From: Cephalopachus bancanus
Taxonomy: Eukaryota > Chordata > Mammalia > Primates > Tarsiidae
Length of the DNA: 64,000 nucleotides
Assembly (NCBI GenBank): GCA_027257055.1
Contig: JAPVLO010000097.1
Location: forward strand, 434,001 to 498,000
Direction: 5' to 3'
Below are positions 11,731 through 23,130 of this stretch, in pieces; the first letter of the stretch is position 1, and each line of letters begins with the position of its first letter. Made by a program: the position numbers and the translations under genes. A model generated the notes under the pieces. It saw only the letters and a list, made by a program, of their open reading frames with translations. It ran no database searches and had not been told where the DNA came from.

Positions 11731-11853
11731 TTTTTTTTGAGTCAGAGTCTCACTCTGTCACTCAGGCTAGAGGGCAGTGGCATGCTCACAGCCACCACAG
11801 CCTTGACCTTCCCAAAGTGCTGGGATTATAGGCATGATCCACTGTGCCCGGCC
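11731..11853 (-). mobile_element. Alu with large internal deletion
   Basis: Both true ends are present (poly-T/GAGTCAGAGTCTCAC and TGTGCCCGGCC) but the centre is missing: CCTTGACC joins directly to TTCCCAAAGTGCTGG. Flanked by AAAAGACA(G/C)TATTTT, so the ends are original. Confidence 0.92.
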
Positions 11854-11861
11854 AAAAGACA

Positions 11862-11950
11862 CTATTTTGATCAATTGCTATGGACCATGCACAACGTTAA
11901 GTGCACTGAGTGTACATGTATGCATGTGTATGTTTCAGTGTAATAGCAAT
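11862..11950. repeat. Unclassified repeat, partner at 15967-16063
   Basis: The two segments share GACCATGCACAA(C/A)GTTAA, a TATG/TGTG-rich middle and a GT(T)TCAGTGT(A/T)ATA(G/A)CAAT end. Possibly a diverged MIR or L2 tail. Confidence 0.4.
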
Positions 11951-12097
11951 GATTTTGGTGAGGCTGACACTGATAGTCTCCACTTTTTAGCCTTCATGTC
12001 TTCCCCTGGCATGGGTAGGAGTTCCCGTTGCTGTGAAATGCAGTTTCCCTGGGACAGCTTCCCTGGGACAGCTTCCCTTCCTAAGCATAGCTGCTAG

Positions 12098-12190
12098 GGC
12101 TCAGGTGATCCTAGCGCCTCAACCTCCCAAGTAACTCCTTTTTTTTTTTTTGAGTCACCCAGGCTGGAGTGCAGTAGTACAATCACAGTT
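12098..12190 (-). mobile_element. Rearranged Alu fragments
   Basis: A middle piece (GGCTCAGGTGATCC to CCCAAGTAA) precedes a 3'-end piece (poly-T, GTCACCCAGGCTGGAGTGC). The order is not that of one intact Alu. Confidence 0.75.
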
Positions 12191-12373
12191 CCATACACTT
12201 TCTTTGTATCTATTAGCTATGCAGCATCTTCCTTCTTTTTTAGTTAATTTACTTAGAGTTGAGTTCTGTTGTCTACAACTGAACTGTTGCATTTATCCTG
12301 TCCTCGAGGATTTCATGGCCTAGTAGGTAAGATGGACAGAAAAACAGCCCTTACATTTATTATACATATATAT

Positions 12374-12657
12374 ATTTTTAGTTGAAGTCTCACTGTGTTG
12401 CCCAGGCTGGAGTGCGATGGCACGCTCATGGCCACCACAGCCTTACCCTGCTAGGCTCAGACTATCCTTCCGCCTCAGCCTTACAAGTAGCTGGGACTCC
12501 AGGTGTGTGCCACCACACCTGGCTAATTTTTTAAATTTATTGTAGAGACAAGGTCTCGCCAAGTTGCCCAGGCTGATCTCGAGTCCCTGGGCTCAGGCAG
12601 TGCTCTCGCCTTTGCCTCCCAAAGTGCTGGGATGACAGGCATGAGCCACCATGTCTG
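12374..12657 (-). mobile_element. Alu, lineage-type
   Basis: Begins in TATATATATTTTTAGTTGAAG and ends CCACCATGTCTGGT. Contains the derived AAATTTATTGTAGAG linker. Confidence 0.92.
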
Positions 12658-12719
12658 GTTTACAGTATAACGTAACATGATAAAACCAGTGATGGAGATT
12701 TACACAGAGAAAGAATGGT

Positions 12720-13065
12720 GGTGTTAACCTAGTGCAAGAGATGTAATGGAGGAGAAGGAGAAAGAAAGACCCTGCCAGATAGAAGGATCTGGAACGAGCA
12801 TAAGAAAGGCAGAACATTTCAGATGGTGGGGCCTGGTGAGCACAGACTAGGAGACAAGAAGTCACAAGCTCTGTTCAGAGAGACGATGAACAGTTTAGTG
12901 TTGCTGGAGTGTTAAACTCGTGGAGACCCAGGCAGAGATGAGACCATGAATACTATATTTGACAGGTTAGATATTTTAGACTTGCTTCTGCAGCTTTGTG
13001 GAGCCAATTAGGAGTTTTAGGAAGAAGAGTGATAGAGCCCTACCTGCAATTCTGACAAGTCACTC
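12720..13065 (-). mobile_element. L2-like, very diverged
   Basis: A purine-rich stretch resembling the reverse L2 3' untranslated region (GAGCATAAGAAAGGCAGAACATTTC, AGCCAATTAGGAGTTTTAGG). The match is loose. Confidence 0.4.
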
Positions 13066-13074
13066 TGTTTATGT

Positions 13075-13240
13075 CGAGGGTTCTCAAATTTTATCTTGAG
13101 TCAGAATCACCTGAGAAGCTTGTTAAGATGGTCCCATTCTAAGATATTTCAGTTCAGTGGGCTGCATTTTTAACAGTCCTCTAGCTGGCTCTGGTTCAGG
13201 GGTCAATAGACCATTCTTTGAGAAATACGGTTCTACATGA
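13075..13240. mobile_element. MER5-like hAT fragment
   Basis: GAGTCAGAATCACCTGAGAAGCTTGTTAA and the mirrored end TCTTTGAGAAATACGG match the short palindromic MER5 layout. Confidence 0.65.
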
Positions 13241-13542
13241 TGGGCTGCAACAGACTCTTCAGGCTACATGGATGACAGCTAAGATGCAAGGCTCCAGGAG
13301 AGTAACCCACGTTCATTCTAATGTATGCTGTGCACGATGGTGCCTCCTCACCACCGGATGACATTATACTGGTGAGATACCCTGGCACTGAAACTTAGAC
13401 ATTTTTTAATTTACAAAGATAATTCTTAAAATTCTGATCTATAACCATATAAGAGTAATAAAAAGTCATAGTATTCTACAGAAATACAAACAACTGAGAT
13501 GTGATTTTGAATAATGTTTACCACACCTCCATAATCTGATAC

Positions 13543-13843
13543 TTTTTTTTTTTTTTTTTTGAGTTGGGGATCTTACTCTGTTGCCCAGGCTGGAGTGCAG
13601 TGGCATGCTCCTGGCCACCCCAACGTTGACTTGCTGGGTTCAGGCAATCCTTCTGCTTGGCCTTCCAAGTAGCGTTTCAAGTAGGAACTACAGATGCACA
13701 CCACCACACCTGGATAATTTTTGATTTACTGTAGAGATGAGGTCTCACCAAGTTGCCCGGGCTGGTCTTGAATTCACGGGCTCAGGCACTTGCCTTGGCC
13801 TCCCAAAGCGCTGGGATTACAGGCTGAGCCACTGACCCCGGCC
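13543..13843 (-). mobile_element. Alu, lineage-type, first of tandem pair
   Basis: Poly-T start at about 13543. Contains a small repeat CAAGTAGCGTTTCAAGTAGGAA near 13665. Ends CACTGACCCCGGCC and is followed directly by another Alu. Confidence 0.92.
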
Positions 13844-14130
13844 TCTTATTTATTTTTTGAGTTGGAGATCTCACTCTGTTGCCCAGGCTGGAGTGCAGAA
13901 GCATGATTACAGCTCATTGTAGCCTCAACCTCCTGGGCTCAAGAGATCCTTCTGCCTCAGCCTCCCAAATAGCTGAGACAATAAGTACATGCCACCACGT
14001 CTGGTCTATGTTTCAATTTTTTGTAAAGTTGAGATCTTGCTATATTGCCCAGTCTGGTCTTGAACTCCTGGACTCAAGCAGTCTTTTGCTTTGGGCTCCC
14101 AAAGTGCTGAGATTACAGGTGATGCACCAA
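13844..14130 (-). mobile_element. AluJ-like, second of tandem pair
   Basis: Starts at CTTATTTATTTTTTGAGTTGG. The 5' end has lost several bases (ACAGGTGATGCACC). Confidence 0.9.
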
Positions 14131-14133
14131 TTC

Positions 14134-14750
14134 TCTTCTTAAAGAGAGAAGGATGTCATCACACAAGAAGTTGTACTGAATGAAGAATTTATGAGTTCAC
14201 ACAGATAAGCCAGCCAAAGACCTGGATCTTCCACCTTGCTTTCTGCATAACTGTTTTTCCAAACTTGAATACTGACCTCAGTTTTTCTGCCAGTTAACCC
14301 CATTGGTGTGGGTTGCTCAGTTTCCCAGATACTCTGTTGGGAAGAGCTGTCCCTGTGACATGCTGATCATTGTAGCTGACTTCAACTGTTAGCAGACATA
14401 GGACTGCGTATTTTCAAAGCATGCTGTCTTACTCCAAGAATAACTCAGTGAGTATTTCAGTGGCTGTCAGTCAGCAACAAAACTGGGTAATGTTTGAATC
14501 AACTCCACATTTGGGGTGTTCCAGTTCAATAAGCATGAAATCGTGGCATGTTTAGAATGGAAAAGGGCAAAAAGAACACCCGACCCAATTCTTTTATTTT
14601 GCAGATAAGTAAACTGATTCCCAATCAGGTGAAAGCATTCACATTGCATCCTTCAACATTTTGAATCAACACATAGGACATAAAAATGAACTCATTGAGT
14701 GCAGTACTTGGAAAGCACTGGCCTACTGACAAGAGATATAATCTATTTAG
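14134..14750. other. Unique sequence
   Basis: No gene recognised. TTTTGCAGATAAGTAAACTG near 14600 may be a MIR scrap. Confidence 0.45.
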
Positions 14751-15162
14751 GCAGATATGGTGGCTCAGGTTTATAATCCCAGCACTTTGGGAGGCCAAAG
14801 TGAGAGGACTGTTTGAGCCTAAGAGCTCTAGACCAGTCTAGGCAACATATTGAGATCTCATCTCTCCAAAAATTTAAAAATTAGCCCAATGTGATGGTGT
14901 GCTCCTGCAGTCCCAGTTACTTGGGAGGCTGAGGCGGGAGGATCGCCTGAGCCTAAGAGCTCTAGACCAGTCTAAGCAACATATTGAGACCTCGTCTCTA
15001 CAAAAAAGTTTAAAAGTTAGCCCAATGTGATGGTGTGCTCCTGCAGTCCCAGCTACTTGGGAGGCTGAGGTGGGAGGATCGCCTGAGCCCAGGAGGTCAG
15101 AGCTGCAGTGAACCATGATCATGCTACTGTACTCCAGCCAGTGACAAAATGAGACCCTAACT

Positions 15163-15163
<1 letters not shown>
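14751..15163 (+). mobile_element. Alu with internal tandem duplication, then (TA)n
   Basis: The segment from GAGCCTAAGAGCTC through GAGGATCGCCT occurs twice (about 14815-14949 and 14950-15081), giving a three-unit element. The tail passes into a TA microsatellite at 15164-15197. Confidence 0.9.
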
Positions 15164-15199
<36 letters not shown>

Positions 15200-15424
15200 T
15201 TGGGGAAGCAAGATCACAAGTGGTGAAAAATATGAATAAAAATACACTAGTTAAATAGTAGTTTAAAGCAAAACTAGAAGCAATATAACAAATTAGGTCA
15301 CAATTGCTTGCATACAATTATAAGATCTTTCTTTTGAGTTCTTTCCTGCACAACACCAAAAACCATATATATTTTTTTCCATTGGACATTCTTCTATTAC
15401 CCTACATAACTAACCATCTTTCTT

Positions 15425-15575
15425 TTTTTTCATTCAATTTTTAAAATTTTTATTTTAAATATGTAGGGTACAATTCAGCATTGGGTATACAAATGTTCAT
15501 TATGTAAGTACCCTTGTTGATGAAGTGTGCCCCCTCCCCTTCCCTGGCAGTTTCCCACTACTGCCAATCCTTTTC
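15425..15575 (-). mobile_element. Short L1-3'-like retroposon, second copy
   Basis: GTAGGGTACAATTCAGCATTGG, GTATACAAATGTTCATTATG and GGCAGTTTCCCACTACTGCC parallel the copy at 7842-7979. Both stop just after CTGCCAATCC. Confidence 0.7.
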
Positions 15576-15639
15576 TTATAGTATTAAGAAAGTATTAACT
15601 ACCCATATTTTACCACAGAAGAATGTCCATGCTTCAGGC

Positions 15640-15775
15640 TTTGTTTTTTTTGTTGTTGTTTTTTGTTTTTTTTAGAGGGGAAGGCAGGGGTCAGGGTCTC
15701 ACTCTGTCACCCAGGCTGGAGTGCAGTGGTTCACTGTAGCCTCCAGCTCCTGAGCTCAGACGGTCTTCCCCAGCT
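15640..15775 (-). mobile_element. Alu 3' fragment
   Basis: A poly-T/GTTGTT tract, then CAGGGTCTCACTCTGTC to GAGCTCAGACGG. The rest is lost. Confidence 0.85.
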
Positions 15776-15966
15776 GCTTTAGACTTTAATTTCAAAAATT
15801 GTGATTGCCTTCAGTGCTGGCATTATAAGTAAATAATATAGATGAATTATACCTTTTACCTAGGATAAGAGAGAATAAATTTTATTGGTACATAAGTGTA
15901 AATAAATATGCTATAATTATGGAAGGCTCTTTGTTATCTGTTAGCAGATAATAAAAATAAAAATAG

Positions 15967-16063
15967 ATATTATTCCAGTTGATTACTATAGACCATGCAC
16001 AAAGTTAAATATAATATATGTATATGTGTATGTATATGTGTGTATGTGTCAGTGTTATAACAA
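15967..16063. repeat. Unclassified repeat, partner at 11862-11950
   Basis: CTATAGACCATGCACAAAG and GTGTCAGTGTTATAACAATT align with the earlier copy. The middle has drifted to TATG/TGTA repeats. Confidence 0.4.
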
Positions 16064-16070
16064 TTAAACC

Positions 16071-16385
16071 CTTCTGGGTGTGGTGGTTTACATCTGCAAT
16101 TCCAGCACTTTGGGAGGCCAAGGTAGGAGGATTGCTTCAGCCTAGGAGTTCAAGACAAGTCTGGGCAACATAGTGAAACCTCATCCCTACCAAAAACTCA
16201 GAAAAATTAGTTGGGCTTGGTGGCATACACCTGTAGTCCCAGCTACTAGGGAGGCTGAGGCAGGAGGATTGCTTGAGCCCAAGAGTTAGAGGCTGCAGTG
16301 AGCTGTGATTGTGCCATTGTATTCCAGCCTGGGCTACAGAGTGAGACCCTGTCTCAAAAACAAAAAACAAACAAACACAAAATCA
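16071..16385 (+). mobile_element. AluJ-like dimer
   Basis: Flanked by AACAATTAAAC. The tail is an AAAC-rich run (AAACAAACAAACACAAAA). Confidence 0.93.
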
Positions 16386-16412
16386 AACAATTAAACTACA
16401 CACATACATACA

Positions 16413-17881
16413 TGCGGGATCTTGTCTCTGCCAGATCTGGGGTTTTTTGAAGGAGAGACGAATAGGCGAAAGACGAAAATAATATACTCGGACACCTGCT
16501 TGTTGAACAGATGACAATTTATGTTAGTTAACACAGAGTTTTTATATCATTTGTAAAGGGGCAAGACAAAGAAAATTTTTTAATGTATATATTTTTTAAA
16601 AGTTATCACCATTTAGCGGTCTAGAAGTTATAAATAAGCCAAGAATAATATCTGGTTTTAGTCAATGAGTCTTTTTATAAAGCCAAAAATGATAGTTTAA
16701 GTCTAAAGTTTTGAATTATAGTCTTTGAAATGTCTCAAGAAAGTTTTTAAGTGTACATTTTTCCATGCAGTATGAGGTTTTTTTTTGAGGCTTTTATGAC
16801 CTTTAAAGCTTTGTAATTCGTCTTTTTTGTCCAGGTGTCTTTGTTACTTTTTTTTTTTTAATCTTGCAGTGTTTATTTTTAAAGAAAACTCAAAAGAAGT
16901 TTTTAGTAATGTTTTTCAGGTCTCCAAGGTTGTTTTCTGTATTTAATTAATTTATTATAAAAGTATCTAATTAGTATATTATGAATTTAGTGAGAACCTA
17001 TTCTATAAACGTTAACTTAGAATTTTAACTATTGAATTAAGTAAAAATCTTAACGATTAATCTTTATCTTAGGTCTGTGAAAACAGTGTTATAAATCACC
17101 TACATAACTCCTAGATAAGTGTTAGAACTTATAAATAATTTATAATGAATTTATTATAAACTTGTGTTTTTGTTTTTGTTTTTTTTTTGAGTTGGAGTCT
17201 CACTCTGTTGCCCAGACTGGAGTGCAGTGGCCGCTTCCGGCCACCGCAGCCTCAACCTGCTGGGCTCCGGTGATCCTTCCACCTCAGCCTTCCAAGTAGC
17301 CGGAATTACAGGCATGCACTACCACGCCCGGCTGATTTTTTTTGATTTATTGTAGAGATCAGGTCTCGTTGCCCAGGCGGGTCTCGAACCCGCAGGCTCA
17401 GGCAATCCACTCACCTCAGCCTCCCAAAAGTGCGGGATTACAGGCTGAGCCACCAAGCCCGGCAAACTTGTGTTTTTAAAAAACCTTATGTCTAAACACT
17501 AAACTATATGATTTTAAATCAAATAAGGAGTGAATATATTTATATAATTTTTTACTTAAGTAATATCTAGTAACTTATAACCAAGTGAAAGAAAGCATTC
17601 TTGATGTGCTTTAGAGTTTAATCATTGTATATGTTAGAAAAGGCCAAACGGCATAGTGGGAAATGGAAAAATGAACCGTGACATTTCCAGGTTAGCTGTG
17701 AGTACTTTACATAAACATGCCATTTTTTTCTTCCACAACTGCACAGAATTTTTCGGCCGTACCAAACAGCAAAGGTGGAAGACAGAATGGCCTCAGCTTC
17801 CTGGGCTCACCCTGTGGCCCGGGGTCTTCGGCCCCCCAGGACCCTGTCAATCAGGTGGGCCTCCAAGGCTGGCTCCCAACA
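16413..17881 (-). mobile_element. Class II (betaretrovirus-like) solo LTR
   Basis: On the minus strand it begins TGTTGGGAGCC, a start shared with class II LTRs such as IAP, and ends in CA. A perfect 6-bp target duplication CATACA flanks it (16407-16412, 17882-17887), the size typical of class II integrases. Near the minus-strand 3' end lie a TATAAAAACTCTG promoter-like box and a pyrimidine-rich stretch containing CTTTCGCC. About 1.16 kb long without the inserted Alu. No gag, pol or env remains. Confidence 0.88.
17172..17463 (-). mobile_element. Alu, young lineage-type, inside the LTR
   Basis: A perfect 14-bp duplication AAACTTGTGTTTTT at 17158-17171 and 17464-17477. Derived GGCTGAGCCACC end. 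Confidence 0.96.
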
Positions 17882-17899
17882 CATACATGCACATTTATA

Positions 17900-18050
17900 T
17901 ACTTAAGTGTTTAATTTAATGTTTACAACAACCTTTATTTCTTTCTTACTCCTTTTTCAAGATCTAGGCTCAGAAAACTCAAGTAACTTACCTAAAGTCA
18001 AACAATCTCTATTTAGTAGAGCAGAGATTCACACTACATATTTCAGGCTA
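17900..18050 (-). mobile_element. MIR fragment
   Basis: TTTACAACAACC, TCAGAAAACTCAAGTAACTTACC and GCAGAGATTCACACTAC follow the reverse MIR order. Confidence 0.6.
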
Positions 18051-18151
18051 CTAAATCTTTGCTTCTGACCAATACGCAAGCATACAGGCTCACAGTACCA
18101 TTTTTTAAAAATTATACCATCATATATGTAGGTGGGACTAAGTACGTTCAT

Positions 18152-18487
18152 TTCTGTTTGTTTGTTTATTTATTTGTTTGTTTGTTTGTTTGTTTATTAT
18201 TTTTGAGTTGGAGTCTCACACTGTTACCCAGGCTGGAGTGCAGTGGCATGTTCATGGCCACTGCTGCCTCGACCTGCTGGGCTCAGGCGATCATTCCACC
18301 TCAGCCTCCCAAGTAGCTGGAACCACAGGCTTACACCACCACACCGGGCTAATTTTTTTGATTTATGGTAGAGACAAGCTCCTGCCAAGTTGCCCAGGCT
18401 GGTGTCAAACTCCTGAGCTCAGGCAATCCCCTCTCCTCTGCCTCCCCAAGTGCTGGGATTACAGGGGTAAGCCACCGAACTCCGCGC
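18152..18487 (-). mobile_element. Alu, lineage-type, with (TTTG)n tail
   Basis: The A-tail has become a TTTG/TTTA microsatellite (18155-18195), followed by a full derived-type dimer ending CACCGAACTCCGCGC. Confidence 0.92.
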
Positions 18488-18935
18488 TTGTTTTCTTTAA
18501 AGTGTTAAGACTTCAGCATTTTGAATGACCAAATTCAGAAAATAATATAGAATATATGAAAGCAGGTAGACTTGATTTTTTAAAGGCACAGCATAGGTAA
18601 CTTAAAATACCTTATAGTAATAAAGATATATTTAGAATAAAGCAGATATAAACTTGGTTGTTCTAATTTCACAAATGTAAAACTCACATATATAAATAGA
18701 TCTATACACCATTTATTTCTACTCTATGCCTCCATAATTTGAAACATAGGGCATTAGGGAAATAGATACACAGAAATTATGGTAACAATTAAAATCTAAC
18801 AACCTAGAAATGGCAACAACAACGAGTATATGGATTTTATGAAGAAATTTTGGGGAAGATTAGTGTAAGAGCTATTCTTCTGTGCCTCAAAGAGCAACTT
18901 TTCCTCTAAAAAAATGATATAACATTAAAAATTGT
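18488..18935. other. Unique A/T-rich sequence
   Basis: No repeat or gene recognised in this stretch. Confidence 0.5.
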
Positions 18936-19230
18936 AAGCACGGTGGCTCACACCTATAATCCCAGTACTTTGGGAGGCCGAGGTGAGAGGATTGCCTGAG
19001 CCCACGGGTTCAAAACTAGCCTGGGCAATCTTGGCAAGACCTCATCTCTACAATAAATCAAAAATTAGCCGGGTGTGGCACATGCCTGTAGTTTCAGTTA
19101 CTTGGAAGGCTGAGGCAGAAGGATCACCTGAGCCCAGCAGGTAGAGGCTGCGGTGGCTATGAGCATGCCACTGTACTCTAGCTTGGGCAACAGAGTGAGA
19201 CTCCTCAAAAGAAAAAAAGAAAAAAGAAAA
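18936..19230 (+). mobile_element. Alu, lineage-type, first of tandem pair
   Basis: Starts AGCACGGTGGCTCAC. Its tail, an AAAAGAAAAAAAG mix, leads straight into the next Alu. Confidence 0.92.
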
Positions 19231-19497
19231 TGTTGTGATGGCTCATGCCTGTAACTCCTACATTTTAGGAGGCCGAACAGGGAGAATCACCTGAGCCCAG
19301 GAGTTCGAGACCAGCATGGGCAACATAGCAAGACCTTGTCTCTACAAAATATCAAAAAAATACAAATATCAAAAAAATAGCTGGGCTGAAGCAGAAGGAC
19401 TGCCAGAGTCCAAAAGGCTGAGGCTGCGATGAACCATAATCATGCCACTGCACTTTAGCCTGGGTGACAGTGATATTCTGATTCAGAAAAAAAAAAG
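19231..19497 (+). mobile_element. AluJ-like, right arm shortened
   Basis: After the linker AAAAAAATAGCTGGGCTGAAG the right arm has lost the ACGCCTGTAGTCCC segment. Confidence 0.9.
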
Positions 19498-20058
19498 TGT
19501 ATGATTTTGGATATCATGTCAAATTCCAAACCATGTGTGTCATGTGAAATAGCCATGTTATCCTCAGATACTGAAGTAAACAACAATTGATTATAAAAAG
19601 GCATTAGGGCAAATATATTTTGCACGGTGTTTGCATTCCTCTTTTTTTTTTTCTTGTTAATATTTGGTCTTTGTATAATCAGTAGAAAAAGTGGGATGGG
19701 GGAAGTAGAGAGACATGGTCCACTTAGAGGTTATGGGCCATGAACAAAAGTAGGTAACACCCATGGGTCAGATAGGATGATGACATGCTGTGTGGCAACT
19801 CTCTAGGCACCATGGTAGGTACACAAAGCTGTCTCACAGTTGGTGCCCATCCAAGTTAAGTGGTGTGATGACTGGGTGCAGTCACTGCCTGTACTTTCGC
19901 AATTGGTAACAGATGTTGAAGGATGATGTAGATAAATGGAGACTGGAATTCAGTTATATTAATTTTGTGACTTCAACTGGGATCATCAGAAGGAAAGTGT
20001 AGCCTCTCTCCACTTCAGTGCAATAGACCATAACAATATATCATCACTGGCAATAGGA
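19498..20058. other. Unique sequence
   Basis: No gene or known repeat recognised. It contains several short direct repeats but no long frame. Confidence 0.45.
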
Positions 20059-20361
20059 GTTTTTTTTTTTTTTTTTTTTTTGAGTTGGAGACTCACTCTG
20101 TCGCTCAGGCTGGAGTGCAGTGGGACTCTCACCACCACCACAGCCTTGACCTGCTGTGCTCAGATGATCCTTCCATGTCAAACTTCCAAGTAGCTGGAAC
20201 TACAAGCATCCGCCACTATGCCTGGCTAAATTTTTGATTTATTGTGGAGAAGAGGTCTTGTCAAATTGCCTAGGTTGGTCTCGAATCTGTGGGCTCAGGC
20301 AATCCTCTCACCTTGGCCTCCCAAAGTGCTGGGATATAGACTTGAGCAACAGCACCTGGCC
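20059..20361 (-). mobile_element. Alu, lineage-type
   Basis: A poly-T of about 22 bases, derived linker (TTTTTGATTTATTG), ending GCAACAGCACCTGGCC. Confidence 0.92.
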
Positions 20362-20554
20362 AGTACAAGTTTATTAAAATCACAATATGCAAGAGTATAT
20401 AAAAGATCAAATGAAGAGAACTCACTTAAGTTCATAAATCCTTCTTCAAGGTACTAGGTGATTGGATCTAGCATGATAATAATAAGACACACAATCAGTT
20501 TGTAGTTCATGTGTAGACCTCTAATGAATTTCATTAGCCTGTTTTCTTCTTCTA

Positions 20555-21102
20555 CAAGGAGGGACCTCAAAATACCTGGAATTTATTTACAAAAATTGTG
20601 TGTGTATTCTTACTTGATTAAACTTCAGTCACTGTCAAAATACTCTCTGTTAGATGCAATACACCTATCAATACACTCTTTCCCTTACTCAAAACAGTTT
20701 TTGAACTCATCAAGATGAATTCCTTTTAGTGCATCTACCATTTTCTTGGTTTCACCTCTTCCACATGGGCAAAACATTTCCCTTTGAGGAATTTTTTTTA
20801 TCCGGGGCAACAAAAAATGTCGCTCGGAGTGAGAACCAGTGAATAGGAAGGGTTGGGTGGGGGTCTGCTAGTTTTGGTCAAAAACTGCTGAACACTCAGC
20901 TCAATGTGGGCAGGTTCTTTATGCAAATCACCCATCATGAAATGGGCAAACACGTTAAAAGAATCTCCAAAAGAAAATTCACTCAAGCTGAATACAGCCT
21001 CTCATAGTACTAGCTGGTACACTGATGGTACACTAATATGTACCTTGTAGAGGAAGCCTGTACTACAAGAGGCCCACCTTTCAAATAATTTCAGGGTTTT
21101 TT
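20555..21102 (-). mobile_element. mariner element, internally deleted, copy B
   Basis: Left end CAAGGAGGGACCTCAAAAT preceded by TA. The minus strand keeps a 62-codon open frame (20798-20986) resembling the stretch that follows the mariner catalytic motif, including an Ala-His-Ile-Glu-Leu-Ser-Val-Gln-Gln-Phe-Leu-like run, then broken frames to the C-terminus. It shares its deletion structure with copy A. The right end is worn or overwritten by the U6-like sequence that follows. Confidence 0.8.
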
Positions 21103-21141
21103 CACATGCTATAATTGAAATTCTACAGAGAAGATTAGCAT
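21103..21141 (+). pseudogene. RNU6 (fragment): U6 snRNA fragment
   Basis: CACATGCTATAATTGAAATTC followed by TACAGAGAAGATTAGCATG matches an internal stretch of U6 including the ACAGAG box, then passes into an A-rich run. It lacks the 5' third and the 3' stem, so it is a truncated retropseudogene. Confidence 0.75.
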
Positions 21142-21165
21142 GAAATAAAAAAATAACACAATGTT

Positions 21166-21362
<197 letters not shown>

Positions 21363-21378
21363 TAAAGATTTGTTTCAG

Positions 21379-21666
21379 CTGGGCTCGGTGGCTCAGCCTG
21401 TAATCCCAGCGCTTTGGGAGGCCAAGGTGAATGGATTGTCTGAGCCCAAGGGTTTGAGACCCGCCCAGGCAACTTGGCAAGACCTCATCTCTATAATAAA
21501 TCAAAAATTAGCTGGGTGTGGTAGTGCATGCCTGTAGTTCTGGCTACTTGGAAGGCTGTGGCAGAAGGATCACCAGAGCCCAGCAGGTCGAGGCTGCAGT
21601 CACCTGGGAGCGGCCACTGCACTCCAGTCTGGGCGACGGAGTGAGACTCCAACTCAAAAAAAAAAA
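21379..21666 (+). mobile_element. Alu, young lineage-type
   Basis: Perfect duplication AAAGATTTGTTTCA on both sides. Has GGCTCAGCCTGTAAT and GGGAGCGGCCACTGC. Confidence 0.95.
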
Positions 21667-21837
21667 AAAGATTTGTTTCAGAGAATCATCAGGTCTCCAT
21701 TGCCAAATGAGAATGAATAGTCAAAAGGCTGGTCAAAAATGAAAGTTTTTAATAATAATCTGTAGAATAGCAGTAATACAAAGAACATGCACTTAAAATG
21801 AAACCATTATGTTAGGGTAACATAAAGTTAAGATTAA

Positions 21838-22600
<763 letters not shown>

Positions 22601-22891
22601 TTATTTATTTGTTTGTTTATTTGAGTCAGGGTCTCACTTTGTTGCCCAGGCTGGAATACGATGGCACAATCACAACTCACCACAGCCTCAACCTCCTGGG
22701 TTCAGGCAATCCTTCCGCCTCAGCCTCCTGAGTAGCTGGAACTACAGGTGCCTGTCACCACGCCTGGCTAATTTTCTACAAGGTCTCTCTGTTGCCCAGG
22801 CTGGTCTCAAAGTCCAGGGCACAAGCAATCCTCCCACCTCAGCCTCCCAAAGTACTGGGATAACAGGTATGAGCCGCCATGCCTGGTACCC
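22601..22891 (-). mobile_element. AluJ-like
   Basis: Starts in TTATTTATTTGTTTGTTTATT. Lacks a dozen bases of the linker region (AATTTTCTACAAGGTCTC). Confidence 0.9.
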
Positions 22892-22954
22892 TTCCAATTT
22901 TTATCTGTTGTAAAAATGATATTTTAACCATTTCAGGAAAATCCATAAATAATA

Positions 22955-23130
22955 TCAAGTACTACTTATAAGGCACTTCCTATGTGCCAGTATGGCACTA
23001 AATTTATTACACGGGTTTATTACATTCTTACCTTTGGACAGGTATTATTATCCCCATTTGGACTCAAATAACTGGCACAAGGCTATGCAACCTGTAAGTA
23101 GTGCAGCTGAAATGTGGACACAGGTCTTAT
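22955..23130 (-). mobile_element. MIR
   Basis: TTCCTATGTGCCAGTATGGC, TTATTATCCCCATTTGGACTC and CTGAAATGTGGACACAGGTC in reverse MIR order. Confidence 0.7.

Noticed and set aside
12028..12078. Short tandem repeat CCCTGGGACAGCTT x2
   Set aside because: Two units only, with no sign of function or mobility.
14874..15317. 147-codon minus-strand frame
   Set aside because: Runs through a duplicated Alu and a TA microsatellite (Ile-Tyr repeats).
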